A stretch of DNA of 64,000 nt from Candidatus Binatus soli (GCA_002479255.1 DLMJ01000050.1:1-64000); one strand, 5' to 3'; positions 25,261 through 34,941 are shown, counted from the stretch's first letter. The notes: a model not told the origin generated them from the letters alone. Program-made: numbers and translations.

Positions 25261-26126
25261 TGGTGGGCACCGCCGGCGGCGCGATCCCATGCCTCGGGAT
25301 GAATCATCCGCGCGATTATCTCGAGCGACTGCCCCACGCGCGGGCCGGCATGGAGAATGGGATCCACCGCATAGCCGAAGACGCGATGGTCGCGCACCGC
25401 CGGAATCGCCGGATATTTTCCCCAGAAGTCGCTCGACGACGACGGATCGGTGCCCATCGAACCGTCGAGGACGACCTGGGGACGCATCGCGATTATGTAC
25501 TCCATGCTCAGGTGCGGCCACTGCTCGCCGACGTCCGCAGCGATGTTGTCGGCGCGCGCTATGCGCATGATCTCATCGAGATAAGTGCCCGCCCCCACCG
25601 CGACGATCGGCTGATGACCGACGAGCATCAACGCAGGCTCCGGCTTTACGTTTGCGAGGCGATTTTGGACTGCGGCGATCTGCGCCTGAATCCGCGCGAC
25701 GAGCTGATGCGCTTCGCGCTGGCGATTGATTCGCGCACCCACCGTTTCGATACTGGTTTCGATTTGTTGCAAAGAGTCGTCGCTGACCAGCAGCACCGGA
25801 TAACCCATCGAATTCAACGCGCGAATCTGGCGCACGTCCGATGACAGTTCAAGTCCGACGACCAGCGTCGGGCGCAGCGCGATGATCGCTTCGAGATTCG
25901 GAGTCAGAAAGGAACCGACCCGCGGCAGATCGCGCACCTGCGGAGGGTAGTCACAATACTGCGAGACGCCGACGACGTCGGGACCCGCGCCCAGCGCGAA
26001 CAGTGTCTCCGTTACCGAGGGCGCCAGCGACACGATCCGCATCCGAGCGGCCGCGTTCGCCGGCGACGCGAGCGCCAGAGCATACACGCACAGCGCGGCG
26101 GCGGCCGCGAGTCGATACAAACCCAC
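25257..26126 (-). CDS. btuF: Periplasmic cobalamin-type binding protein
   Basis: A 289-residue exported protein: a hydrophobic signal ending ASPANA, then MRIVSLAPSVTETLFALGAG, which opens BtuF-type binding proteins, VGVSQYCDYPPQVRDLPRVGSF, and the PDILHAGPRV-like C-terminal lobe (DPILHAGPRVGQSLEII). It captures the substrate and delivers it to the permease. Start is GTG 26126. First gene of the operon; only 105 bp separate it from the divergent ETF gene and no B12-box or cobalamin riboswitch fits there. Confidence 0.85.
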   Translation of the reverse strand: MGLYRLAAAAALCVYALALASPANAAARMRIVSLAPSVTETLFALGAGPDVVGVSQYCDYPPQVRDLPRVGSFLTPNLEAIIALRPTLVVGLELSSDVRQIRALNSMGYPVLLVSDDSLQQIETSIETVGARINRQREAHQLVARIQAQIAAVQNRLANVKPEPALMLVGHQPIVAVGAGTYLDEIMRIARADNIAADVGEQWPHLSMEYIIAMRPQVVLDGSMGTDPSSSSDFWGKYPAIPAVRDHRVFGYAVDPILHAGPRVGQSLEIIARMIHPEAWDRAAGGAHQ

Positions 26127-26231
26127 ATCGCGAAACTACCTGATCGTACCGGCGCCGGTAAGCGCAACCTCGCGCTTTGTTGCATCCGCTCGACGCGCTC
26201 AACTAGCCTCGTCGGGACGGGGAGAATCGCT

Positions 26232-28055
26232 GTGCTCAAGATCGCCGTTTGCATCAAGCAGATACCGCTAATCGAGGAAGCCAACTTCGACTCCACGACC
26301 AAGACCATCAAGCGCGACGGGCCCAGTGTGATCAGCGCGTTCGATCTGCGCGCGATCTCGCTCGCCGTCGAGCTGAAAAATCGCCACGGCGCCGAGACTA
26401 CTGTCGTCACGATGGGGCCGCCGCAGGCGCGCGACGCGCTGGTGGATGCGCTCGCGATGGGAATGGACCGCGCGGTGCATCTGGAAGACCGCGCTTTCGC
26501 GGGTGCGGACACGCTCGCAACGGCGCGTGCGCTTGCGATTTGGCTGGCGCGCGGAAACTTCGATCTCATCCTGCTCGGCAAGTATTCGCTCGATGCGGAG
26601 ACGGGGCAGGTCGGCGCCGAGATCGCGGAACTAATCGGCGCCGCGCAGATAACCGGCGCGCGAAAGCTGGAACTCGACGGCCGCCGGCTTCGCGCCGAGC
26701 GTGAAAGCGACGAAGGATTCGAGGAAATCGAGGCCGGGATGCCCGCGGTCATCACCTGCGCCGAGCGCATCGCACAGCCCGTCAAGGTGAAGCCGGGTGC
26801 TTCCGAGGAGGCAAAGACCGGGCCGATCCAATCCGTGCGCGCAGCGGAGCTCGGCGCCGATCCGAAAGAATTCGGACTCGCGGGTTCGCCGACGTGGGTG
26901 CAGGAGGTCCGCGTCGTCACGACGCCGAAGACCGAATGTAAATTTATCGACTCGACCGACGCCGAACGCGCCGCGGCCGAGGTGATGTCGGCGCTCGAAA
27001 CAATCGGCGCGCTCAACCCGCGCGCGCACAATCGCCGTTCGATCGGAACGGCGCGGCGCGCGGGCAATCGTAATCATGACCTGTGGATCGTGTGCGAGAC
27101 CGACCTTGAAGGCCGCGTCACGCGCGGCACGCTCGAACTGCTTTCACGCGGCGACGAACTCGCGTCGCGATTGGGCGGCGCGATGGCCGCGGTGGGATTT
27201 GACCGCGCCGTCGCGCGACACGCGGGGCTGCTGGCGAGTTTCGGCGCCGACCAGGTGCTTATGATCGAGCATCCGGCGCTGGTTTCGTACACCCCCGAGG
27301 CCGCCGCTGAGGCTGTTGCGAAGCTCGTTTCGATGCACGCGCCGTGGGGAATTTTGATTGGCGCCACCGAGCGCGGGCGCGACTGGGGGCCTCGGCTGGC
27401 CGCGCGGCTGGGCTTGGGGCTCACCGGCGATGCGATCGATATCGAGCTCGACTCGGAGAATCGGATGGTCGCGCTCAAGCCGGCTTTCGGCGGCAACATC
27501 GTCGCGTCGATTTACTCGAAAACGTTTCCGCAGATGGCGACGGTGCGGCCGGGCGTGTTCGAACTCGCGGAGCCATCGGAAGCCAGGGAAGCCGAAATTC
27601 GGATCGCGCGTCCTGAGCTGAGCCCGCCGAAAAGCAGGCTCATAAAGGCGCACGCGATCCTCGATACCACCATTGCGCCGCTCGAAGGCGCCGAAGTTGT
27701 CGTTGGCATCGGCACGGGAATCGGTGGACCTGACGGCGTCGCGAAAGCCGCCGCGTTCGCGCGAGTGCTCGGCGCCGCGATGTGCGCGACGCGGCGCGTG
27801 ACGGACAATGGATGGGCGCCGCGGCAGTTGCAGGTCGGGTTAACCGGCAAATCGATCGATCCGCGCCTGTATATTGCGATTGGGGTGCGCGGCGCGCCCA
27901 ACCATACCTGCGGTCTCAAGCGCGCGGATACCATCGTCGCGATCAACAACGATGCCGACGCGCTGATCTTCGAGCGCGCGAATATAGGGTTGGTCGCCGA
28001 TTGGGATACCATCCTGCCCGCTTTGCAGAATGCCTTCCAGCGGCGCCTTCAATGA
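26232..28055 (+). CDS. Fused electron transfer flavoprotein (EtfB-EtfA in one chain)
   Basis: A 607-residue protein. Residues 1-255 are an EtfB/FixA domain (KIAVCIKQIPLIEEANFDS, DLILLGKYSLDAETGQVGAEIAELIG, EAGMPAVITC). Residues about 290-607 are an EtfA/FixB domain with the FAD-binding C-terminus: RRVTDNGWAPRQLQVGLTGK, LYIAIGVRGAPNHTCGLKRAD, INNDADALIFERANIGLVAD. It accepts electrons from acyl-CoA or related dehydrogenases. The start is GTG 26232. A separate split etfB/etfA pair exists at 42.9-44.7 kb, so the two ETFs probably have different partners. Divergent from the btuF operon. Confidence 0.88.
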   Translation: MLKIAVCIKQIPLIEEANFDSTTKTIKRDGPSVISAFDLRAISLAVELKNRHGAETTVVTMGPPQARDALVDALAMGMDRAVHLEDRAFAGADTLATARALAIWLARGNFDLILLGKYSLDAETGQVGAEIAELIGAAQITGARKLELDGRRLRAERESDEGFEEIEAGMPAVITCAERIAQPVKVKPGASEEAKTGPIQSVRAAELGADPKEFGLAGSPTWVQEVRVVTTPKTECKFIDSTDAERAAAEVMSALETIGALNPRAHNRRSIGTARRAGNRNHDLWIVCETDLEGRVTRGTLELLSRGDELASRLGGAMAAVGFDRAVARHAGLLASFGADQVLMIEHPALVSYTPEAAAEAVAKLVSMHAPWGILIGATERGRDWGPRLAARLGLGLTGDAIDIELDSENRMVALKPAFGGNIVASIYSKTFPQMATVRPGVFELAEPSEAREAEIRIARPELSPPKSRLIKAHAILDTTIAPLEGAEVVVGIGTGIGGPDGVAKAAAFARVLGAAMCATRRVTDNGWAPRQLQVGLTGKSIDPRLYIAIGVRGAPNHTCGLKRADTIVAINNDADALIFERANIGLVADWDTILPALQNAFQRRLQ

Positions 28056-28065
28056 TCGGCTACAA

Positions 28066-29139
28066 CTACGCGCGGATTTCGTAGAGCGCCGAAAACATAT
28101 CCCCGACTTGCAGGCGGCGAAAGTGCTTGAACCCCGCCGCGGCGACAAGCTCGCGCGCTTTTGCCTCGCCCATGCACGCGCCGATTCCCGCGCCGCCGTG
28201 CGCCAGCGATACCGTCATGCAGTACAGCGTGCTTATCGAATACATCAGCCGCCCCATCGGATTGATGTTGTCTTCGAGATTCGACGACACGTTTACCTCG
28301 ACCATCAGGTAAGTGCCGTCGGGTTTGAGCGCAGCTCGAATCGATTTCAGCAGCGCCTCCGGATCGACGGAGTCATGCACCACGTCGAAGGTCGAGATGA
28401 AATCGAATTGCGCGGCCGGCAGCCTGGTGCAATCAACGAGGTCAAACTTGATTCTGTCCCCCAGACCGGCGGCTTTCGCGTTTGCACGCGCGCGCTCCAC
28501 CGATCCAAGGTGCGCGTCGAAGCCGAAAACCTGGGCCTTGGGAAATGCGGATGCGATCGCGATCGACGCGCGGCCGCTGCCACAGCCAACGTCCAGCGAC
28601 GACCCGCCTTCGCTCAGCTTCGCGACCACTTGCGGCATCGCCGGCAGCCACTTGCGAATCAACTGATGCCGGAATAGCGAGGCTGACGAACGCTCCATCG
28701 CCTCCCACGTCTCGGGCGGATACTCGCTCTGCGATACGCCGCCCCCGTTCTTGAATGACGCCATCACTTTCGGCGCAATCGACACATGAGGGACGATCAT
28801 TTCGATAAAGCCGCCGGCGAAAAACGGCGAGTCGTCGCGCGCCAGCACCATCGCATGCTCCGCCGGCATCGCGTAGGTCTTCGCCGAGGCGTCGTAATTC
28901 ACGTACCCGGCCGCCGTCATCGCACTGAGCCATTCGCGCAGATACCGCTCGCTGAGTCCCGTCCGATCCGCAAGCGCCGCGCTGGTGACGGCGCCCGCTT
29001 CGGCCAGCGCGCTGAAGATTCCCAGCCGATCGCCGATATAGCTCAGCGGCCCGAGCATCGCGGCGCCGATGTCGTTGTATACCTGCATCGAGAATTGCTT
29101 GATCTTGTCCCAATCGAGCTGCTGTTTTTCGCCGGCCAT
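28066..29139 (-). CDS. Class I SAM-dependent methyltransferase with N-terminal winged helix
   Basis: A 357-residue two-domain protein. Residues 1-110 are a winged-helix dimerisation/fold domain (LAEAGAVTSAALADRTGLSE, YLREWLSAMTAAGYV), as in O-methyltransferase-like proteins such as the Rv2258c family. Residues 165-340 are the SAM domain (SLDVGCGSGRASIAIASAFP, VFGFDAH, STFDVVHDSVDP, ALKPDGTYLMVEV). GGAGGAAAACG precedes ATG 29139. It lies downstream of and in the same direction as polB. Substrate unknown. Confidence 0.82.
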   Translation of the reverse strand: MAGEKQQLDWDKIKQFSMQVYNDIGAAMLGPLSYIGDRLGIFSALAEAGAVTSAALADRTGLSERYLREWLSAMTAAGYVNYDASAKTYAMPAEHAMVLARDDSPFFAGGFIEMIVPHVSIAPKVMASFKNGGGVSQSEYPPETWEAMERSSASLFRHQLIRKWLPAMPQVVAKLSEGGSSLDVGCGSGRASIAIASAFPKAQVFGFDAHLGSVERARANAKAAGLGDRIKFDLVDCTRLPAAQFDFISTFDVVHDSVDPEALLKSIRAALKPDGTYLMVEVNVSSNLEDNINPMGRLMYSISTLYCMTVSLAHGGAGIGACMGEAKARELVAAAGFKHFRRLQVGDMFSALYEIRA

Positions 29140-29221
29140 CGTTTTCCTCCGGATACGCGCAGTATCTATCGATTCAGGCATCCCCGGCTAGGCTTCCAGA
29201 TGCTTGGGGCTTCTGACCCGG

Positions 29222-31558
29222 CTACTTTTCGGGGGCCGCGCGCTGTTCTTCAGGCCTGACTTGCGGGTCGGCGAACATCGAGAGCTGAACCGGCTTGCCC
29301 TCGTCTTCCGCGGCTGGCGCGAACAGACCGGGCCGCTCGACAAACACCTGGAATTTTTCAAAAAGGTCGGCAAGCTTGGCTTGGTAGTACTCGACGTTTT
29401 CGTCGGGATTGTCCGGATCGTACTCCGCCGCCATCTTCGCGAATTCGTTTACCGCCGCACGCGCGCCGCGCCCGGTGACGTAGTATGAAATTTGATCGCC
29501 GGCAAGGTACGGCCGCTCGGCCTTGAGCGCAAGCTCGTAGGCCGCCGCGGGATTGCGGCTGTTGTCACCGATCTTGTGGCGATAAGTGTCGAGCGAATCC
29601 TGGATCGTCTCGGTCTTCATCAGATCGGCGATTCCTATTTCGTGGCGGGCCAGACGCGCGCGATAGTCGTCATGGAGTTTCGGAATTTCTCTGCGTCGAT
29701 CCTCCAGCAGCATGCGGAACATCTCTTCCATGAAGCGGCGCTGGAAGCGTTCGAGTCCCCGCGAGCGCAGCCCCGAACCGCGAATGGTCATCTTTCCCGT
29801 CTCATCCAGCAGGACGTAATTTTTCATTTTGTAGGAGAACATCGCGCGGTAACGACCGTCGATCTCCAGCCGGATTCCCTCGGGCATAATCGCCCCGACC
29901 TGCTCCAGGAGCCTGTCCGCGCCTTCCTCGCTGGCGGCATCGGGAGGCGGCACGAAATAGATTCCGTCGGTATCGACCTCGATAACCTGCGCGTCGTGCT
30001 CCTCGAGTTTCGCCACTGCGCGCTGAATCAGATCGCGTCCGCGCTTCGTCAATGCGTTGGCCGCGCCGAAGTCATTGAAATGGCCGAGCGAAAAACCCAG
30101 GTAACCGTAAAATGAATTGATGAGGATCTTGAACGTCTGCTGGAGCGCGTCGGCGTTGCGCCGCTCGATACCCTTGAGTCCGCGCGCGAGCGCCTTGGCC
30201 TGCACCCGGAAGCTGCGCAGATCGCCAAGCATCTTGAGGAACACGCCCAGCCGGTCAGCGGCCGGCGCATGCCGATATTGCAGCATCAACGACGGATACA
30301 GCGACGTCACGTCACAGTGAAGGACACCGTGGGCGACACCGCATCGGCGAATCTCCGTGTAGCCGCCCGCGACCGGGCTCGGCGCCGACGGCTCGGGAAT
30401 GGAATGCCCCGCCGCCAGATACGCGCGCATCATGAGCGCGTCAATCTTGGTCGCATTCCCGCGCAGCACCGCGCTCTGGTACGAGTACGGGAATATCTGC
30501 GCTTGCACGAAGTAACTGGGAGACAGCGTCTGGGCCAGCGCGCGCGTCTCACGGGCATCGTCGAGCGCGTACTCGTAGAGCTTTTCCGGTTCGTGTTCGA
30601 AGTAGTGGCTGATTTTCGACGCATCGATATACACGCGATCCTTGCGCGCCAGCCCGAAATGTTGCGCAAGCTGCTTCAGCCCCAGGCTCTCCAGTTCGCG
30701 ACTCGAAATATCGTAGTGCTGCGCGAGGATCCACGTATCTATGATGCTGCGGCCCGGGATGTCGTAGCGGCGGTAGGCGATCGATCGTTCCGCAATTTGC
30801 ATGCGCGACGGGCGGGCACGAAGCTCGCCGCCATCGCGCCCCAGCTTGAGCTTCACCCCGTGGCGGCGCGCCCGCGTCTCCAGGTATTCGAGATCGAACC
30901 GGAACAGATTGTGGCCCTCGACGACGTCGGGATCGCGATCCTGGACGATTCGCACCATCTCCTCCAGCATCGCGCGCTCGTCCATCTCGGTGCCCCTGAG
31001 CAAGCGCTCGAAACCGGTCGAGTCGGTGAGCGAGATCGCGATCACGCGATCGCCCTCGCGTGCCGCCGACGGAAACTCAAACCCCGGCGAGATATAGGTC
31101 TCGATATCGAGCTGGAGGCGGCGCAGCTCGCTGAAATCCATCCCGATGAAAAACGTCGTCCCGCTCAGCATCAGATGCTGCTCGACCGGATCGGTCAGCA
31201 CCAGATACGGCGCGTCGGGCGCGTTGGGCGCCTTGCCTGTCACGTTCCTGAGATGGCGCTTGGCGGCTTCCAGAGCGTCGAGCGAGCCGAAGGTGACGAG
31301 CACCCGGTAACGGAAATCGCCCTCGAGCGCGCGCGTCTCATGCACGGGCCTGAAAGCTTCGAGCAAGGCCAAATCCTCGACGAGCAGAAATGACTGAATC
31401 GGACGGCGCTCGCGCGCAAGCCTGCCCGACAGGCGCCGGTAAACGTCGATCTCGGTCTTCGAAGCGATCTCGACCGCGACCACGCCCGGATCGGCGGGAT
31501 CGCCGAACAGCAGGCGGTTGCTGTAAAACTGCGCCGAAATCTCCTGGTAAGTAGTCAT
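29222..31558 (-). CDS. polB: DNA polymerase II, family B
   Basis: A 778-residue family B DNA polymerase with proofreading. Exo I is LDIETYISPG (D151, E153), Exo II HNLFRFD (near 216-222) and Exo III YALDDARET (near 330). Polymerase motif A is DVTSLYPS (416-423), motif B KILINSFYGYLG (477-488), and motif C VDTDG (528-532). All catalytic acids are present. ATG 31558 opens MTTYQEISAQFYS; an in-frame extension upstream is not used because its sequence is arginine-rich and unlike the family. Family B enzymes are used in repair and damage tolerance in bacteria that have them. Confidence 0.93.
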   Translation of the reverse strand: MTTYQEISAQFYSNRLLFGDPADPGVVAVEIASKTEIDVYRRLSGRLARERRPIQSFLLVEDLALLEAFRPVHETRALEGDFRYRVLVTFGSLDALEAAKRHLRNVTGKAPNAPDAPYLVLTDPVEQHLMLSGTTFFIGMDFSELRRLQLDIETYISPGFEFPSAAREGDRVIAISLTDSTGFERLLRGTEMDERAMLEEMVRIVQDRDPDVVEGHNLFRFDLEYLETRARRHGVKLKLGRDGGELRARPSRMQIAERSIAYRRYDIPGRSIIDTWILAQHYDISSRELESLGLKQLAQHFGLARKDRVYIDASKISHYFEHEPEKLYEYALDDARETRALAQTLSPSYFVQAQIFPYSYQSAVLRGNATKIDALMMRAYLAAGHSIPEPSAPSPVAGGYTEIRRCGVAHGVLHCDVTSLYPSLMLQYRHAPAADRLGVFLKMLGDLRSFRVQAKALARGLKGIERRNADALQQTFKILINSFYGYLGFSLGHFNDFGAANALTKRGRDLIQRAVAKLEEHDAQVIEVDTDGIYFVPPPDAASEEGADRLLEQVGAIMPEGIRLEIDGRYRAMFSYKMKNYVLLDETGKMTIRGSGLRSRGLERFQRRFMEEMFRMLLEDRRREIPKLHDDYRARLARHEIGIADLMKTETIQDSLDTYRHKIGDNSRNPAAAYELALKAERPYLAGDQISYYVTGRGARAAVNEFAKMAAEYDPDNPDENVEYYQAKLADLFEKFQVFVERPGLFAPAAEDEGKPVQLSMFADPQVRPEEQRAAPEK

Positions 31559-31625
31559 CGCGACCCGCGTCCGTCGATTGTGCACCCGCAAGCTCGCGTC
31601 AGACAACGCGTCCTCGCGCGTAGAT

Positions 31626-32714
31626 TCAGAGCGTGCCGAGGTACCAAAGGCCAACCAGAAAGATCGCGTATGCGGCTGCGCCGATCATCAGCGTCGGAGT
31701 TCCGAGTTCCGAGTCGCGCAAGTTGATGTAAAGAATCGCTGCCGAAGCGAGCGCGATCGATCCCGCGAGCAGTTCGGGATTCGTCAGATGCCACGGCGAA
31801 AACACGAGCCCCAGTGCAACGGGGATGCACGACTGGAAGACCATCGCGCCGGTGATGTTGGCGAGCGCGAGATGGTCCTTGCCCTGGCGAATCCAGACCA
31901 CGGAGTTGTATTTCTCGGGCAGTTCGGTCGCGAGCGGGCTCAACATGAGCGAAAGTACGCCGGGATTCAGATGCGCATGCGCTGAGAACACGATGATCTG
32001 ATCGACAAACTCGACTGCACCGATCAGAATCGCGAGTACGCCTACGATTATTTGCGCGGCCGTCGCCGATGCGCGCGGCTCGAGCGGATTCCCGCGCAAA
32101 ATCGACTCGAAATAAAGTCCGTGCTCGACCTCCGCGCCGACCGCGCGCTTGAGCCGCAGCATCACAACCGCGTAGCTCGCATACACTACCAGCAATGCGA
32201 CTGCGAGGACGTGGCGAAGCACCGCGCCCATCTCGATTGTGCCTGCGATCACCACGCACAAAAAAACCGGAAAGAAGAATGCGAGATCCCGGCGCGCGTC
32301 CTCGCGTACCACTTTAAGCGCAATCCGTCCCCGACGCCTGCGAAATGCGAGCGCCGCAATGCCCATCACGAACATAGCCACCGTGGACAGCATCAGCGGT
32401 GCGCCGACAATCGCTCCAAGTCCGACCGCGGCATGCGCCGTCGCGGAGTCGCGCCCGGTCAACAGCGCGACCGCCGGGATGAACGTCTCCGGCAGCGCCG
32501 TTCCGACCGCGGCGAGCAGGCTCCCGACCGCGGCCTCAGCAATATGCAATCGATGCCCCGCCCATTCGACGCCATTGGTAAAAAGTTCCGAGCCTGCGAG
32601 GATTATCGCGAAGCTGAGCATCAGGATTATCGCGTGTATTGCCAAAATTCTGCTCAAAGGGGGGCGGAGCAGCGTCGAGAATAGAGAGGCCCGCTCGCGA
32701 TTTCCAGCGCGCAC
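31626..32714 (-). CDS. Sodium/calcium exchanger family membrane protein
   Basis: A polytopic CaCA-superfamily protein. The two alpha repeats are recognisable: GSLLAAVGTALPETFIPAVALL (with GxALPE) and MLSPLATELPEKYNSVVW, the second with the acid-rich ELPE. Members exchange Na+ or H+ for Ca2+ or another cation. The 362-residue chain begins at GTG 32714. Later possible starts are TTG 32645 and ATG 32621; the first helix would be cut by the last, so the N-terminus is uncertain. It lies upstream of polB on the same strand, 68 bp apart, and is divergent from rpoD. Confidence 0.8.
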   Translation of the reverse strand: MRAGNRERASLFSTLLRPPLSRILAIHAIILMLSFAIILAGSELFTNGVEWAGHRLHIAEAAVGSLLAAVGTALPETFIPAVALLTGRDSATAHAAVGLGAIVGAPLMLSTVAMFVMGIAALAFRRRRGRIALKVVREDARRDLAFFFPVFLCVVIAGTIEMGAVLRHVLAVALLVVYASYAVVMLRLKRAVGAEVEHGLYFESILRGNPLEPRASATAAQIIVGVLAILIGAVEFVDQIIVFSAHAHLNPGVLSLMLSPLATELPEKYNSVVWIRQGKDHLALANITGAMVFQSCIPVALGLVFSPWHLTNPELLAGSIALASAAILYINLRDSELGTPTLMIGAAAYAIFLVGLWYLGTL

Positions 32715-33074
32715 TCATTTTCCAGCACCTCGGTTCGAGTCGAAGGAAAAGATCGGCCGCAATGCAGCCAAACGGCCAAACGATGCGTATAATACCTGCA
32801 GCGGTCACCGACGAGCGCGGATTCGCGATAAGGCCGCACGGCAGAGCGTAATTCGCCCAATGATCGCGTGGCGAGGGCGATGCGTAAGTTGACTCTCATC
32901 TTAGCGATCCTTACACTTGATTCTTTGGTGTGGTTCACTTGCCTTTGTATTCTCGTCTGTATAAATGAGGCTACTTGATTCCCGGCTCGCGGTCGCAATG
33001 GCGGCCCGCATTGCGCGCCGATTTTCACGCATCGCATCGGCGGCCAACGCCCGCGCCAAACGGAAGCAAAACGA
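32715..33074. other. Divergent regulatory region between exchanger and rpoD
   Basis: About 360 bp without a supported gene. It contains the rpoD promoter described separately and a second AT-rich box TATAAA at about 32962. No terminator is evident. Confidence 0.55.
32889..32917 (+). promoter_or_regulatory. Sigma-70-type promoter upstream of rpoD
   Basis: TTGACT (32889-32894), 17-base spacer, TACACT (32912-32917), about 155 bp before the rpoD ATG. Both boxes match four to five consensus positions. Confidence 0.6.
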
Positions 33075-34844
33075 ATGAAGCAGAAGTACGAAGGTAAGGA
33101 CCTACAGGGTCTTGTCGATCTCGGCCGTGAGCAGGGCTACCTGACCTTCGAGCAGGTCAACGACTACCTGCCGCAGGATGTCGCTTCACCGACCGACCTG
33201 CGCGCCGCGCTGGACAGCTTCGAGGACCTTGATATCAAGGTGCTCGAGGAAGTCCCGACCGAAGGCGCCGACGAAGTCGAGGTCGAAGGCAAGGAAGAGC
33301 CCGAAGAAGCGCCCGAGGCCGCGCCGGCGGCTGCAGATTCGCTTGGCGAGTCGTCGGACCCCGTCCGGCTCTATCTCAAGGAGATGGGCAACTTCCAGCT
33401 TCTCTCGAGGGAACAGGAAGTCGAAATTGCCAAGCGCATCGAAGCCGGCGAGAACGAAGTCGAAGAGGAAGTGTTGGGCTCGCCGATCACGCTCGATTTC
33501 GTGATTCGAGTGGGCGAACGCGTGGAGGCAGGCGAAGCCGATCTGCGCGATGTCTTCGAGGACGCCGCCGAAACGCCTGACGAACCCGACGAAGAGCGCG
33601 GACCCGAAGCCGACGAGCGCCAGCGCAAGAAATTGACGCTCGCGACCAGGAAGCTCACCGACCTGCGCGCCAAAATCGAGGCAATCGAGGAAGAACTCCG
33701 CAACAAGCCCGGTCCGCGCCGCAAGCCCAACCTCGACAAGAACCTGACCCGTCTGAACGAGCGCGTGAAAAAGGAATTGCGCGCGATGGCGTTGTCGCGC
33801 CGCCTGATGGAAGCGGTGATCGGCGAGATGCGCGACTTCCTTGAACAGTTCCGCATCGCGCAGCACACGATCGCGAAGTACGAGGAAGCGACCGGCCGCT
33901 CGCGCACTCACCTGCTCAAGGAAGCCGCCGAAGCCGAAGACCGCCGGCACGTCCTGAAGATAAATGATGTCCGCGAGAACCTGCTCGATATCGCGGCCAG
34001 AATTCGCTTGGCGCAAAAAACTATTCGCGAAGTCGAAAAAAAGGCCAAGGACACCGGCGAGGAATACGCGCGCAAGCTCGAGACCATCGCCGCCGGACAG
34101 GACAAGAGCCGCCGCGCGAAAAAGGAGCTGACCGAGGCCAACTTGCGCCTCGTCGTCAGCCTGGCCAAGCGTTACACCAATCGCGGCCTTGGCTTTCTCG
34201 ACCTCATCCAGGAAGGCAACATCGGCCTGATGCGCGCGGTGGACAAGTTCGAGTATCAACGCGGCTACAAGTTTTCGACCTACGCGACCTGGTGGATTAG
34301 GCAGTCGATGTCGCGTGCGATCGCCGACCAGGGCCGCACCATTCGCATCCCGGTCCACATGGTCGAGACAATCAACAAGCTGCTCCGCGTCACGCGCCTG
34401 CTCGTGCAGCGGCTCGGCCGCGAACCCGGGCCCGAAGAAATCGCGGAGCAGATGGAGATGCCGCTGGACAAGGTCCAGAAGGTGCTCAAGATCGTCAAGG
34501 AACCCATCTCACTCGAAACGCCAATCGGCGACGAAGAAGAAAGTTCGCTCGGCGATTTTGTCGAGGACGAACTCGCGCCGTCGCCCGTCGAGGCTGCAAT
34601 TCAGGGCAACCTCGGCGAGCAGACGCGCAAGGTGTTGGCCACGCTCACCCCGCGCGAGGAGCAAATCCTGCGCATGCGCTTCGGCATCGGCCAGAAGACC
34701 GACTACACGCTGGAGGAAGTCGGCAAACAATTCGCCGTCACCCGCGAGCGCATCCGGCAGATCGAGGCCAAGGCGTTGCGCAAACTGCGCCAGACCGGCA
34801 GATCGCGCAACCTCGAGGGCTTCCAGGAGCGCGGCGGCGAGTAG
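33075..34844 (+). CDS. rpoD: RNA polymerase primary sigma factor
   Basis: A 589-residue sigma-70. Region 1.1 is residues 1-75 (LVDLGREQGYLTFEQVNDYLP). Region 1.2 is DPVRLYLKEMGNFQLLSREQEVEIAKRIE, followed by an acidic non-conserved segment. Regions 2.1-2.4 are NLRLVVSLAKRYTNRGLGFLD through FSTYATWWIRQSMSRAIADQ. Region 3 is RIPVHMVETINKL, and region 4.2 is the helix-turn-helix YTLEEVGKQFAVTRERIRQIEAKALRKLR that reads the -35 box. All parts of a housekeeping sigma are present, which supports using TTGACA/TATAAT-type boxes in this window. No dnaG or rpsU is adjacent. Confidence 0.97.
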   Translation: MKQKYEGKDLQGLVDLGREQGYLTFEQVNDYLPQDVASPTDLRAALDSFEDLDIKVLEEVPTEGADEVEVEGKEEPEEAPEAAPAAADSLGESSDPVRLYLKEMGNFQLLSREQEVEIAKRIEAGENEVEEEVLGSPITLDFVIRVGERVEAGEADLRDVFEDAAETPDEPDEERGPEADERQRKKLTLATRKLTDLRAKIEAIEEELRNKPGPRRKPNLDKNLTRLNERVKKELRAMALSRRLMEAVIGEMRDFLEQFRIAQHTIAKYEEATGRSRTHLLKEAAEAEDRRHVLKINDVRENLLDIAARIRLAQKTIREVEKKAKDTGEEYARKLETIAAGQDKSRRAKKELTEANLRLVVSLAKRYTNRGLGFLDLIQEGNIGLMRAVDKFEYQRGYKFSTYATWWIRQSMSRAIADQGRTIRIPVHMVETINKLLRVTRLLVQRLGREPGPEEIAEQMEMPLDKVQKVLKIVKEPISLETPIGDEEESSLGDFVEDELAPSPVEAAIQGNLGEQTRKVLATLTPREEQILRMRFGIGQKTDYTLEEVGKQFAVTRERIRQIEAKALRKLRQTGRSRNLEGFQERGGE

Positions 34845-34912
34845 CGGCCCGACGTTCCGGCAATGTGATTTAAGGGCTCGGATGCAATGTGAAGGCGACG
34901 GCGGTGTTCACA

Positions 34913-34941
34913 TTGACGCCTGACGCCACCGAGCGTACCTT
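34913..34941 (+). promoter_or_regulatory. Promoter of the toxin-antitoxin pair
   Basis: TTGACG (34913-34918), 17-base spacer, TACCTT (34936-34941), 27 bp before the antitoxin ATG. A tandem TATTACG repeat follows directly and would overlap the transcription start. Confidence 0.55.

Noticed and set aside
25261..25521. N-terminal extension of the BtuC-like permease
   Set aside because: It would lie entirely inside the btuF gene; the GTG at 25260 overlapping the btuF stop gives the usual family N-terminus.
26127..26231. Cobalamin riboswitch before the btuF-like gene
   Set aside because: The gap is too short and no B12-box-like sequence was found.
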